A DNA stretch of 7,048 bases from an uncultured Bacteroidales bacterium (GTDB taxonomy: Bacteria > Bacteroidota > Bacteroidia > Bacteroidales > Lentimicrobiaceae). A program made the translations under genes and the position numbers. The notes under the pieces were generated by a model. The model was not told the DNA's origin. It worked only from the letters and a program-made list of their open reading frames with translations, and ran no database searches. How positions within the stretch are numbered: position 1 is the first letter of the stretch; every line of letters begins with the position of its first letter. The stretch lies in contig CALMDN010000067.1 in the NCBI GenBank assembly GCA_937864935.1, forward strand, positions 1 to 7,048, read 5' to 3'. Below are positions 1-6,760 of the stretch, piece by piece.

Positions 1-1093
1 GGTTTTTCGAATAATTCAGCGAAACATTCGCGCCAATGGTCAGGTTCGATAAAATCTTATGATCCACATTCAGGCGGCCGGAGTAGCGGTCGTAGGAGGT
101 ACCCTTTACCGTACCCTCCTGGTTGTAATAATTGCCCGAAATGAACAGTCTGGTTTTATCGTTACCGCTGCTGAGCGAAAGTTCGGTGTTTGAGGTTGGG
201 GCTACCTGCAGGATTTCCTTCATCCAGTCGGTATCAATTCCCTGCACATTGGTGCCCTTGTATTCGTTCCACTGCGCTGCATTCATCAGTTCAGGCAGGC
301 GCTCGGCAGGCAATGTCTGCCATCCGTAAGAGGCATTCACATTGACACTGGTTTTCTGCTGGTTTCCCTTTTTGGTAGTGATCAGGATTACCCCGTTCGA
401 GGCCCTGGCCCCGTAAATGGCGGTCGCTGAAGCATCTTTCAGGATGGTTACCTGTTCAATGTCGTTGGGATTGATGTCTGACAAGGCATCGATCTCCTGA
501 CCACTGTATCCGATCTGGCCGTAGCTGCCGGTAATGGCCGGCACACCATCGATGATGATCAGGGGCTGGTTGGTGGCGTTGATGGAGCTCCCTCCCCTGA
601 TTTTGATGGAATTCTGTCCGCCGGGAGTTCCCGAGTTCTGCATAACCGTCATACCGGCTGCTTTGCCCTGAAGCACCCCATCGAGTGTACGTAGCGGAAT
701 GGTTTTGATTTCATCCTCCTTCACCAACCCGAATGAACCGGTGATCAGCTTCTTGCTTGAGGTGTTATAGCCCATCACTACCACCTCCCCAAGATCGATT
801 TTCTCTTCGGCCATTTCCAGGTTTATCTGTTTGAGGCCATTTACAGCAATCTCCTGCTTCTGCATCCCGACAAAGGAAAAAACAAGCACACCATTGGAAG
901 GAACTTCCACCGTATAGTTCCCGTTGATGTCGGATACGGTTCCTTTGCTGGTTCCCTTTACAACAACCGTAACCCCTGGTATGGGTTGCTTGTCGGTTGC
1001 TGAGGTAACTTTCCCACTGACAGATATCTCCTGCGCCATCAGCTGGCCGGTGAGCAGAAAGAATACCATTAACAGAATGTAAGGTTTCTTCAT
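1..1093 (-). CDS. SusC/RagA-family TonB-linked outer-membrane receptor, N-terminal 364 residues (3' part beyond window)
   Basis: The reading frame opens at the ATG complementing 1091-1093 and stays open to the left edge, giving 364 codons of a protein that is usually about 1000 residues. Residues 1-20 form a Sec signal peptide (MKKPYILLMVFFLLTGQLMA, then Q). Residues 24-95 are a carboxypeptidase-regulatory-like beta-sandwich (VSGKVTSATDKQPIPGVTVV, then DINGNYTV and FSFVGM), usual in SusC proteins. A TonB-box-like VVVMGYN lies near 104-110. The plug domain follows, with LDGVLQGKAAGM (137-148), IRGGSSINATNQPLIIIDGVP (165-185) and DASATAIYGARASNGVI (220-236), all SusC signatures. Barrel strands begin near residue 245. 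SusC proteins import oligomers through the outer membrane using TonB energy, normally with a SusD lipoprotein; a susD would be expected just left of the window. It lies 35 bp downstream of the cyanophycinase gene, with no promoter-like sequence in the gap, so co-transcription is likely. The substrate is not readable from the sequence; beta-Asp-Arg or cyanophycin fragments are inferred from the neighbours only. Confidence 0.95.
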   Translation of the reverse strand, partial: MKKPYILLMVFFLLTGQLMAQEISVSGKVTSATDKQPIPGVTVVVKGTSKGTVSDINGNYTVEVPSNGVLVFSFVGMQKQEIAVNGLKQINLEMAEEKIDLGEVVVMGYNTSSKKLITGSFGLVKEDEIKTIPLRTLDGVLQGKAAGMTVMQNSGTPGGQNSIKIRGGSSINATNQPLIIIDGVPAITGSYGQIGYSGQEIDALSDINPNDIEQVTILKDASATAIYGARASNGVILITTKKGNQQKTSVNVNASYGWQTLPAERLPELMNAAQWNEYKGTNVQGIDTDWMKEILQVAPTSNTELSLSSGNDKTRLFISGNYYNQEGTVKGTSYDRYSGRLNVDHKILSNLTIGANVSLNYSKN

Positions 1094-1128
1094 AAACGTT
1101 GATTTTAATGGTTGGTTTGGTTGATTTG

Positions 1129-2394
1129 TTATTCTATTGGAGTCACTTTTACAGTCACCGGAATGATATCAAGCCGGATGTCCCATACGGTATATTCATC
1201 TTCTTCCCGCGCATTTTCGAGATAATATCCCTGACTTTCAGGCTTTTTGGTGAACCCAAGCCTGAAAGCCTGTTCGTTACCGGTAAAGCTGAGGTTTGAT
1301 ATCCCTTCGGCCGCCTTGTTGTCGATCAGGTTGATGGTAATAACATCCCTCAGGGTAGATCCGTTGGCTGACAATACGCCGCTTTGCACCGGATTTTCCC
1401 TGTTGTAATACTCATTGCCGCGGGTTGCCTTTTTCCCCGGTGCCGGAATCAATTCATTGTTTTCAAGCAGCAGCCGGTCGCCATTTTCAAAGTAACTGAG
1501 GGAGAGGTTGGTTATTTCGGGTAACCCTTTTTTATACACCAGTCTGGCATTGGTTGCGTCAATCATGGTCACACCATGGGCACCGGCCACCTCCACACTG
1601 CGGGTTTGCCCCGCATAAATAAGGGCAGTGTTTTCATCCACCCCAAAGGCCAGGCTGAAATTCTCCCGCGAATTCATGAGTGCCACAACCAGCCTTGCAA
1701 TGCGTGCACGTTGGTTAAAATGCTGATCTACTATTCCTTCCGGGAAAAATCCCAATCCCCTCGAAAGTAAAAGGGCATCTGTTTCCTCATTGTCAGGACC
1801 GTTGTCGGTGATGATGCCTTTCTGCAAGGCACCCATGCTGCTTCCGTTGCCAATCATGACTTCGCTCATGATGGCGGCTCCGGCACTGCTCCCGCCGATG
1901 ACCCCTCCCCTGTTGTAAACTTCCCATACCGCCTCCAGCACCGGAGTTGGGTTGCCATCGGGTCCCGTAAGGGCAGCCATGGTACGCATCTGGTCACCAC
2001 CGGTAAACCAGATTCCGCTGCATGCCTTTACAGTGCGGGCAATCCGCTTGTCGCGTGCATTGCCGGCCCATTTCGATTCGTCGGCATCGGTCGTGCTGTC
2101 ATCGTCCATCACCGCGATGTTGATGAGATGGATATTCTCTTCTTTTACGCCATAAGACCTCAGGGTTTTGCTGATGCTCACCCAGCTCTGAACCGGAACG
2201 CCACTGGCAGAGGGAATTACACCAAAAACTGCCTTTTCAGGGCCACCGGCCAGCTCAATCAGCCTGGAATAGACTGCCTTGTTATCGGGTTCCAGCCCTC
2301 CACCCACGATGACCAGACTACCCTTGCTGTTCTGGGCCATGGATATAGAGGAGGTGAGGATAAGGCTGAATATTATGACAATTCTCCGGTTCAT
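1129..2394 (-). CDS. Exported cyanophycinase (peptidase family S51)
   Basis: This 421-residue protein probably hydrolyses cyanophycin (multi-L-arginyl-poly-L-aspartate) to beta-Asp-Arg dipeptides outside the cytoplasm. Residues 1-20 are a Sec signal peptide (hydrophobic IVIIFSLIL, then SISMA before Q21); there is no lipobox Cys. The S51 core spans about 25-290: LVIVGGG (27-33), WFTGGDQ (129-135, with the conserved substrate-loop Gln135), the nucleophile elbow IGGSSAGA (166-173, Ser170), DQHFNQRARIARL (223-235, His225) and GVDENTAL (251-258, Glu254). These match the Ser-His-Glu triad of cyanobacterial CphB, and their order and spacing fit. CphB is about 270 residues, so the last 130 or so residues are an added beta-rich region; the total length resembles extracellular CphE-type cyanophycinases. 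No T9SS sorting domain is visible, so the periplasm, or release by another route, is the likely location. The start lies 10 bp after the stop of the upstream S51 gene, which indicates one transcript. Family assignment is firm. The substrate could be another beta-aspartyl peptide. Confidence 0.9.
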   Translation of the reverse strand: MNRRIVIIFSLILTSSISMAQNSKGSLVIVGGGLEPDNKAVYSRLIELAGGPEKAVFGVIPSASGVPVQSWVSISKTLRSYGVKEENIHLINIAVMDDDSTTDADESKWAGNARDKRIARTVKACSGIWFTGGDQMRTMAALTGPDGNPTPVLEAVWEVYNRGGVIGGSSAGAAIMSEVMIGNGSSMGALQKGIITDNGPDNEETDALLLSRGLGFFPEGIVDQHFNQRARIARLVVALMNSRENFSLAFGVDENTALIYAGQTRSVEVAGAHGVTMIDATNARLVYKKGLPEITNLSLSYFENGDRLLLENNELIPAPGKKATRGNEYYNRENPVQSGVLSANGSTLRDVITINLIDNKAAEGISNLSFTGNEQAFRLGFTKKPESQGYYLENAREEDEYTVWDIRLDIIPVTVKVTPIE

Positions 2395-2404
2395 TTTGCT
2401 ATGG

Positions 2405-4375
2405 TTAGTTTTTTACAAATTTTGAAACCGCCACAAGCCGATGGCGTGCATCCGTCCAATGAATGAAATAGATCCCCGGTGACAATGTGCTGATGTTCAG
2501 ATCGGAACTTCCTGTTCCTGAAAGAACAGGTTTGCCTGAAGGCTCCGAAATCTGCCATTGCGCTGCTCCCTGCGGCATCGGCATGAAAATAAAACTTCCG
2601 GCCGGGTTGGGGTGCACCTGAACCACCTGAGCGGGATCCTGACCGGGGATTACCGCCGGCGAGGCCTTGCCAAGGATTACAGGATTGGTATCGTCGATGA
2701 GGCTGAGGCTGAGTTTTTCGAAGCCGGCAACCTGCCTGGCTTCACCGGAACCTCCGGTACCGGTCTGGGTTGAAAATCCGCTCAGCGAACCTGCGTTTGC
2801 CAGCAGCATCACCGGGGCACTGCCAAAGCCTGTCAAGGTTACATTTCCGTTTATTGGACTGATTTTCATAAAACTGTGGTTGGTAAGCCAGATGCCATAT
2901 TTCAAGGTATCGAGCGACATGGCATACGGTACAGCCGTTGCAGTATTCTCATAAATGTCGCTGTTGAGAAAGGTTTGGGGCATGATTACGGTATTGCCAA
3001 GCAGGGCAAGCCCCGGCGAAAAGGTCATTTCCGCATACCAGGAGGCCAGTTCCGTGAGGTAGTTCCCCACCACTGTTTTTCCGGCATAGCGGGCATCCTC
3101 TCCGGCAAAGGCACTGATCATCTCATCCGAACGAAGTCTGGCAGAAAGCAGAATGCCGTTGTCACTTGTCAGAAACTCCCTGAAAGAGGTTTCGCTATTT
3201 TTCAGAAACAACACCTTGGAAGCTCCTGAAATCTTTCCGGCAAGGCTTGCATCCTGGCCAAGTGCTGTGGTTGGATTGAATATCTCTGCAGCCAACGCAC
3301 CTGACTCCGTGATTTTGTTCCGGAACGATTCAGCCAGGGCATTGTCGCCCGAGAGTATCAGCACTGGGTCACTCACATTCCCGCATTCCTGCACCAGGTG
3401 GGTGATCATGCTGAGGTTGTCAGTCAAAAGGTTGCCGCCACTGGCCAGCACTGTATAATTCCCGGTTTCTGTCTGTCCTCCGGTATTCACCGACCGGTCA
3501 AGGGTTTCAAACGTAGCAGTTCCGGTGTTAAAATCATAGGTGCAGCCCTTCAGCAATTGAATCACTTCAATGGAATCTGCCAGTAGTTTTGTGCCATTCA
3601 GCCTGAAATCACCCTTCCTCCTGTAGATATTGGCACAACCCGTACCGTAGACGGTTCCCAGCCCGCTGGCATCAATGGTCATGCAGGTCATGTCATCCAT
3701 TCCCAGACCGGTGATATCGCTTTTGCTGTTAAAGAAATGGTTGGCCAGAAATCCTGTGAGGCGGCCAAACCTGCCGCGTTCACAGAAATGGGTATCGAAC
3801 ACCCAGCCCGGCTTCAGGTCAAGGAAATCATAGGCAAGCGTAACATATTGATTGTTTGGATTTTCGATACACTCATCCGGATAAACGGTCCCGTTTTCAG
3901 CTGTAAAAACAACGGAGGATAAAATGTGCATTCCGGCAGAAGTACCCCCGATGCATCCTCCTTCACTGTATTTCATCTCAACGGCTTCCTGAATTTTTGA
4001 GTTCCGGTAAAGGTTGTAATAGTCCCATTGGTCGCCGCCGCGAAAGAAGATAACATCGTAGGTGACGAGTGTATCATAGGTCTCCTGGGCATTGGCAAGC
4101 GCAGAGGTGCTGAGGGCAAATTCCTTTGCAAAGACAGCCCCGCACTGGTTTTTCATGTAAAGGGCCAGGCTCCCGGTCTCCATGCCGATGATGGCGACCC
4201 TTTTCCCTTCCACGGCCCAGCGATAAGGCGGTGTACTCCAGCTGTTAACTCCGTTTTTCTCGGATCCTCCTCCCACGATCAGCAGGGTGCCCTGAGCGGC
4301 GACTGGCAATGAATAAAATACTAAAATAATGGTAATGAAGATGGTAGGTAGCCTGACACCTGCAAACGATTGCAT
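2405..4375 (-). CDS. Secreted cyanophycinase-like S51 protein with degenerate second S51 domain and T9SS C-terminal sorting domain
   Basis: This 656-residue protein starts with a Sec signal peptide (residues 1-27, ending LPVAA before Q28). The first S51 domain (about 29-255) has LLIVGGG (31-37), FFRGGDQ (110-116), nucleophile elbow IGGTSAGM (142-149, Ser146) and DTHFCERGRFGRL (194-206, His196). The position of the cyanophycinase Glu is GMDDMTC, so an Asp (228) stands there. Residues about 337-530 resemble a second copy of the same fold without catalytic residues: VLILSGDN mirrors the first strand, KVLFLKNSE mirrors the GGDQ strand, and VIMPQTF mirrors the DTHF motif. Residues about 584-656 are a type A T9SS sorting domain (VHPNPAG, ISEPSGKPVLSG, LNISTLSPGIYFI, SKFVKN), so the protein is expected to cross the outer membrane and be anchored or released at the cell surface. 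It is the first gene of the minus-strand set. The role is inferred as surface attack on, or binding of, cyanophycin or a related beta-aspartyl polymer; a different S51 specificity is possible. Confidence 0.87.
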   Translation of the reverse strand: MQSFAGVRLPTIFITIILVFYSLPVAAQGTLLIVGGGSEKNGVNSWSTPPYRWAVEGKRVAIIGMETGSLALYMKNQCGAVFAKEFALSTSALANAQETYDTLVTYDVIFFRGGDQWDYYNLYRNSKIQEAVEMKYSEGGCIGGTSAGMHILSSVVFTAENGTVYPDECIENPNNQYVTLAYDFLDLKPGWVFDTHFCERGRFGRLTGFLANHFFNSKSDITGLGMDDMTCMTIDASGLGTVYGTGCANIYRRKGDFRLNGTKLLADSIEVIQLLKGCTYDFNTGTATFETLDRSVNTGGQTETGNYTVLASGGNLLTDNLSMITHLVQECGNVSDPVLILSGDNALAESFRNKITESGALAAEIFNPTTALGQDASLAGKISGASKVLFLKNSETSFREFLTSDNGILLSARLRSDEMISAFAGEDARYAGKTVVGNYLTELASWYAEMTFSPGLALLGNTVIMPQTFLNSDIYENTATAVPYAMSLDTLKYGIWLTNHSFMKISPINGNVTLTGFGSAPVMLLANAGSLSGFSTQTGTGGSGEARQVAGFEKLSLSLIDDTNPVILGKASPAVIPGQDPAQVVQVHPNPAGSFIFMPMPQGAAQWQISEPSGKPVLSGTGSSDLNISTLSPGIYFIHWTDARHRLVAVSKFVKN

Positions 4376-4423
4376 AGAGTAAATAAGTATTAATTTACCT
4401 CAAATTTAAACTATTCCCTGATA

Positions 4424-4453
4424 CAAAGATATTCAGAAGGCTGCAGTGTTAAA
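4424..4453 (-). promoter_or_regulatory. Candidate promoter of the S51-S51-susC gene set
   Basis: On the minus strand TATCTTTG (complement of 4424-4431) matches the Bacteroidota -7 element TAnnTTTG. A weak TTT element (4453-4451) sits 19 nt upstream in place of the -33 TTTG. Transcription would start near 4417, giving a leader of about 40 nt before the ATG at 4375. A second TAnnTTTG match (TAAATTTG, complement of 4401-4408) lies closer to the gene, but its nearest TTTG is only 15 nt away, so it is the poorer candidate. This is a consensus match only; no start site is shown. Confidence 0.5.
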
Positions 4454-4521
4454 TTATTGTTTAAACCCTTTTAAAATGTATCAGAAGTCCCGGATTAATT
4501 CATCAAAAAAATGCACGATGC

Positions 4522-4552
4522 TTGCGATGCGCTTTTATTTCGTGTAGGTTTG
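4522..4552 (+). promoter_or_regulatory. Candidate promoter of the isoaspartyl dipeptidase gene
   Basis: TTG (4522-4524), a 20 nt spacer, then TAGGTTTG (4545-4552) matches the Bacteroidota -33/-7 form well. A start near 4558-4560 would give a very short leader of about 10 nt before the ATG at 4571. It would exclude the upstream in-frame ATG at 4511, so it helps fix the gene start. No Shine-Dalgarno motif precedes 4571, which is normal in this phylum. Confidence 0.55.
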
Positions 4553-4570
4553 CATAAACAAGCTGATCTT

Positions 4571-5737
4571 ATGCTTACACTCATCAAAAATGCTGAAGTA
4601 TTCTCCCCCGCAAGACTGGGGAAAAAGGATGTATTGCTGACCGGCACTACCATTGCCATCATTCAGGATAAACTGGAAATCCCGGAGACCATTCCCTGTA
4701 AAGTAATTGATGCGGAAGGGCTTATTCTGGTTCCTGGATTTATTGATGCCCATGTGCACATTGCGGGGGCGGGTGGTGAAGGCGGACCGGCCAGCCGCAC
4801 ACCCGAAATGCTCCTGAGTGATATGATTTCAGCCGGTGTTACCACCGTGGTTGGATGCCTGGGAACCGATGGCATCACCCGAAATGTTGAAAGTGTGCTG
4901 ATGAAAGTGAAAGCCCTGCGTGCAGAGGGCGTTTCTGCCTGGATGTACACCGGCGCCTATCAGGTTCCAACGCCCACCATTACCGGCGACTATGCCCGTG
5001 ACATTACCCTGATTGATGAAGTGATCGGGGTCGGTGAAGTCGCTGTTTCTGATCACCGCTCATCGGTGCCTTCAACCGAAGAATTGACCAGAATCACTGC
5101 CCACGCCAGGGTAGCCGGAATGCTGGGAGGCAAGGCAGGCATCGTGAACATCCACATGGGGGATGCGAAAGACCCTTTCAGACCATTATACAAAGTTGTG
5201 GAGACCAGCGAATTAAGCCTCAGGCAGTTTCTCCCCACCCACATTAACCGGAACGATTACATCTTTGAAGATGCGAAAACCTACGGAATGAAAGGGTATC
5301 TCGACATCACCACCAGCTCCTACCCCTATTATCCGGATGAGGAGGTCAAACCCTCGAAGGCACTGCGGCTGCTGCTGGATGCAGGTGTGCCGGCCGATCA
5401 CATCACCTTCACTTCCGATGCCTGCGGCTCACTTCCCGGCTTCGATCCGGTAACCGGAGAACTGATTAAAATGGAAACCGGGAAACCTGCCTCCAACCTT
5501 CGCGAACTCCGTGATGCCATCCGCGAGGAAAACATTGCACCGGAAATTGCCCTGAAGGTGCTCACATCCAACCCTGCCCGCATCCTGAAACTGAAGAAAA
5601 AAGGCAACATCGCTGAAGGACTGGATGCCGATCTGTTGCTGCTGGATGCAGAATGGAATATCCAGGATGTTTTCGCCATGGGTGTGCGGGTTCTGGCAAA
5701 TGGGAATCTGCTGAAGAAAGGAACCTACGAAAGTTAA
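4571..5737 (+). CDS. iadA: Isoaspartyl dipeptidase (beta-aspartyl-peptidase, amidohydrolase superfamily, M38)
   Basis: The 388-residue product hydrolyses beta-aspartyl dipeptides; with cyanophycinases beside it the likely substrate is beta-Asp-Arg, giving Asp and Arg. It aligns with E. coli IadA (390 residues, recalled from memory) over its whole length: GFIDAHVHIAGAGGEGGP, SAWMYTGAYQVP, SDHRSS, GGKAGIVNIHMGD, LPTHINRN and SDACGS. Numbered from 4571, the metal ligands are His61, His63, His195, His224 and Asp283; the substrate and catalytic residues Glu70, Tyr130, Arg163 and Arg227 are also kept. At the place of the carboxylated bridging Lys162 of E. coli stands Glu156 (GVGEVAVSDHRS). An ATG 20 codons upstream (4511) is in frame, but those residues do not match the family and they lie upstream of the predicted transcription start, so 4571 is chosen. 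There is no signal peptide, so the enzyme is cytoplasmic. The gene diverges from the S51 set and converges on the nitroreductase gene with 62 bp between their ends. A protein-repair (isoaspartyl peptide clearance) role is the main alternative. Confidence 0.93.
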   Translation: MLTLIKNAEVFSPARLGKKDVLLTGTTIAIIQDKLEIPETIPCKVIDAEGLILVPGFIDAHVHIAGAGGEGGPASRTPEMLLSDMISAGVTTVVGCLGTDGITRNVESVLMKVKALRAEGVSAWMYTGAYQVPTPTITGDYARDITLIDEVIGVGEVAVSDHRSSVPSTEELTRITAHARVAGMLGGKAGIVNIHMGDAKDPFRPLYKVVETSELSLRQFLPTHINRNDYIFEDAKTYGMKGYLDITTSSYPYYPDEEVKPSKALRLLLDAGVPADHITFTSDACGSLPGFDPVTGELIKMETGKPASNLRELRDAIREENIAPEIALKVLTSNPARILKLKKKGNIAEGLDADLLLLDAEWNIQDVFAMGVRVLANGNLLKKGTYES

Positions 5738-5799
5738 CCATCCGGCAACCTTCCCGGGCAATGATCACGACTCAGGTATGATTCCGGAACTTGTCACCT

Positions 5800-6708
5800 T
5801 CAGCAATAATCTACCTTCATAAAACTTCTTTTGATGGTTTTATGGTATTTCATCTGGGGGTATCCGAAAATCACGATTATGGAGTCATGCATTTTTCCGG
5901 GAAGCCTGTATTTGGCCCTGAATTGTTTACCCGTGCTCTTCAGAAAAGGTCCTACACTGCCGATCATGCAGGATCCGAGCCCCATTGATTCGGCAGCCAG
6001 GGTGGCATAGGTTGCATTGATATAGGGGTCGGCCGGATCCGACATATTGCCATAAAACATCATCGCCAGGGGAGCATCGTAAAGCAGGTAGTTTTCATCG
6101 CGTTTCATTGCTCCGGTAAAAAACGAAACCAGGGGAACCACAAAGGCCCTGAACATGAGAAAGTCATCCTTTTTCATGAAAATCCGCATCAGCTGCAGCG
6201 AAACAGGAGAAACCATCCACCGCATGCGGTTGAGCAGGCCGATAAAATCAAAAGAAAACTGCCTTACCTTTTCTTTGCCGCTGATTACCAGTACTCCTAC
6301 ATCCGAAGGAGGAATTCCCATGGGGGCTGTAGCCGCCAGGGCAAGTATCCTGTCAATTTTCTCCTGCTCTACTGGCTTGTCTTTAAAATCACGGATACTT
6401 CGTCTGTTGAGCGCCAGGCGGTAAAGCTGATCGTAATCCGGAAGAGATTCCCGGCTGACCGGACTGTAATCCTGAGGGTTCAATGTGCGGCCTTCAACCA
6501 GTATGGCATCGTGCGGACAAACGGCGACACATTGACCGCAGCCTATACAGCCAAAAAGCGGGGTGTCACTTACGGTGAGTTTCTTGTCCTTGATTATCAG
6601 GGAAAAATCCTTGCAAACTTTAACACAATGACCGCACAAGGTGCATTTCGAATGGTCAATGAAAATGCGGGCATTTTCTGTTCCGGTCCGGCTGGTAGGT
6701 ATCGACAT
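5800..6708 (-). CDS. Ferredoxin-nitroreductase fusion protein
   Basis: This 302-residue cytoplasmic protein joins a 2[4Fe-4S] ferredoxin domain to an FMN-dependent nitroreductase-family domain. The ferredoxin part (about 12-75) has CTLCGHCVKVC (Cys22, 25, 28, 32) and CIGCGQCVAVCP (Cys54, 57, 60, 64), two complete cluster motifs. The nitroreductase part (about 90-290) begins with NRRSIRDFKDKPV (101-113), a flavin-binding Arg-Ser-Arg-type motif, and ends with AAESMGLGSCMIG (238-250) and IFGYP (280-284). Such fusions are common in anaerobes and are annotated as nitroreductases; their physiological substrates are mostly unknown. The clusters probably feed electrons to the flavin. The extended middle (about 150-205), rich in Met and hydrophobic residues, may contact a membrane or partner. 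The gene is convergent to iadA and has its own promoter-like sequence, so it is probably not part of the cyanophycin gene set. Domain calls are firm; the reaction is open. Confidence 0.9.
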   Translation of the reverse strand: MSIPTSRTGTENARIFIDHSKCTLCGHCVKVCKDFSLIIKDKKLTVSDTPLFGCIGCGQCVAVCPHDAILVEGRTLNPQDYSPVSRESLPDYDQLYRLALNRRSIRDFKDKPVEQEKIDRILALAATAPMGIPPSDVGVLVISGKEKVRQFSFDFIGLLNRMRWMVSPVSLQLMRIFMKKDDFLMFRAFVVPLVSFFTGAMKRDENYLLYDAPLAMMFYGNMSDPADPYINATYATLAAESMGLGSCMIGSVGPFLKSTGKQFRAKYRLPGKMHDSIIVIFGYPQMKYHKTIKRSFMKVDYC

Positions 6709-6728
6709 AACAACGGCTTATTTATATA

Positions 6729-6760
6729 CAAAGCTAAGTCAGTGATAACAGGAATCCCAA
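6729..6760 (-). promoter_or_regulatory. Candidate promoter of the ferredoxin-nitroreductase gene
   Basis: On the minus strand TAGCTTTG (complement of 6729-6736) matches TAnnTTTG, with TTG (complement of 6758-6760) 21 nt upstream. A start near 6722 leaves a leader of about 14 nt before the ATG at 6708, similar in layout to the iadA promoter. It is a consensus match only. Confidence 0.5.

Noticed and set aside
1129..2394. PepE-type alpha-aspartyl dipeptidase instead of cyanophycinase
   Set aside because: The protein is exported, is much longer than PepE (about 230 residues), and has the Glu-containing DEN motif and GGDQ loop of cyanophycinases.
2128..2466. 112-residue plus-strand open frame
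   Set aside because: It lies antisense across the end of one S51 gene and the start of the next, both supported by clear motifs; it has no family features of its own.
4511..4570. Upstream in-frame ATG giving a 408-residue isoaspartyl dipeptidase
   Set aside because: The extra 20 residues do not resemble the family N-terminus, and they lie upstream of or within the predicted promoter TAGGTTTG (4545-4552).
5429..5761. 110-residue minus-strand open frame
   Set aside because: It is a shadow of the 3' end of the isoaspartyl dipeptidase gene, whose frame is conserved along its whole length.
5738..5799. Bidirectional terminator between the convergent genes
   Set aside because: Apart from the small palindrome TTCCGGAA (5782-5789) there is no stem with a T-run on either strand.
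5800..6708. Ferredoxin-nitroreductase as part of the cyanophycin pathway
   Set aside because: It has its own promoter-like sequence, runs convergent to iadA, and no known step of cyanophycin breakdown needs a flavin or iron-sulfur enzyme.
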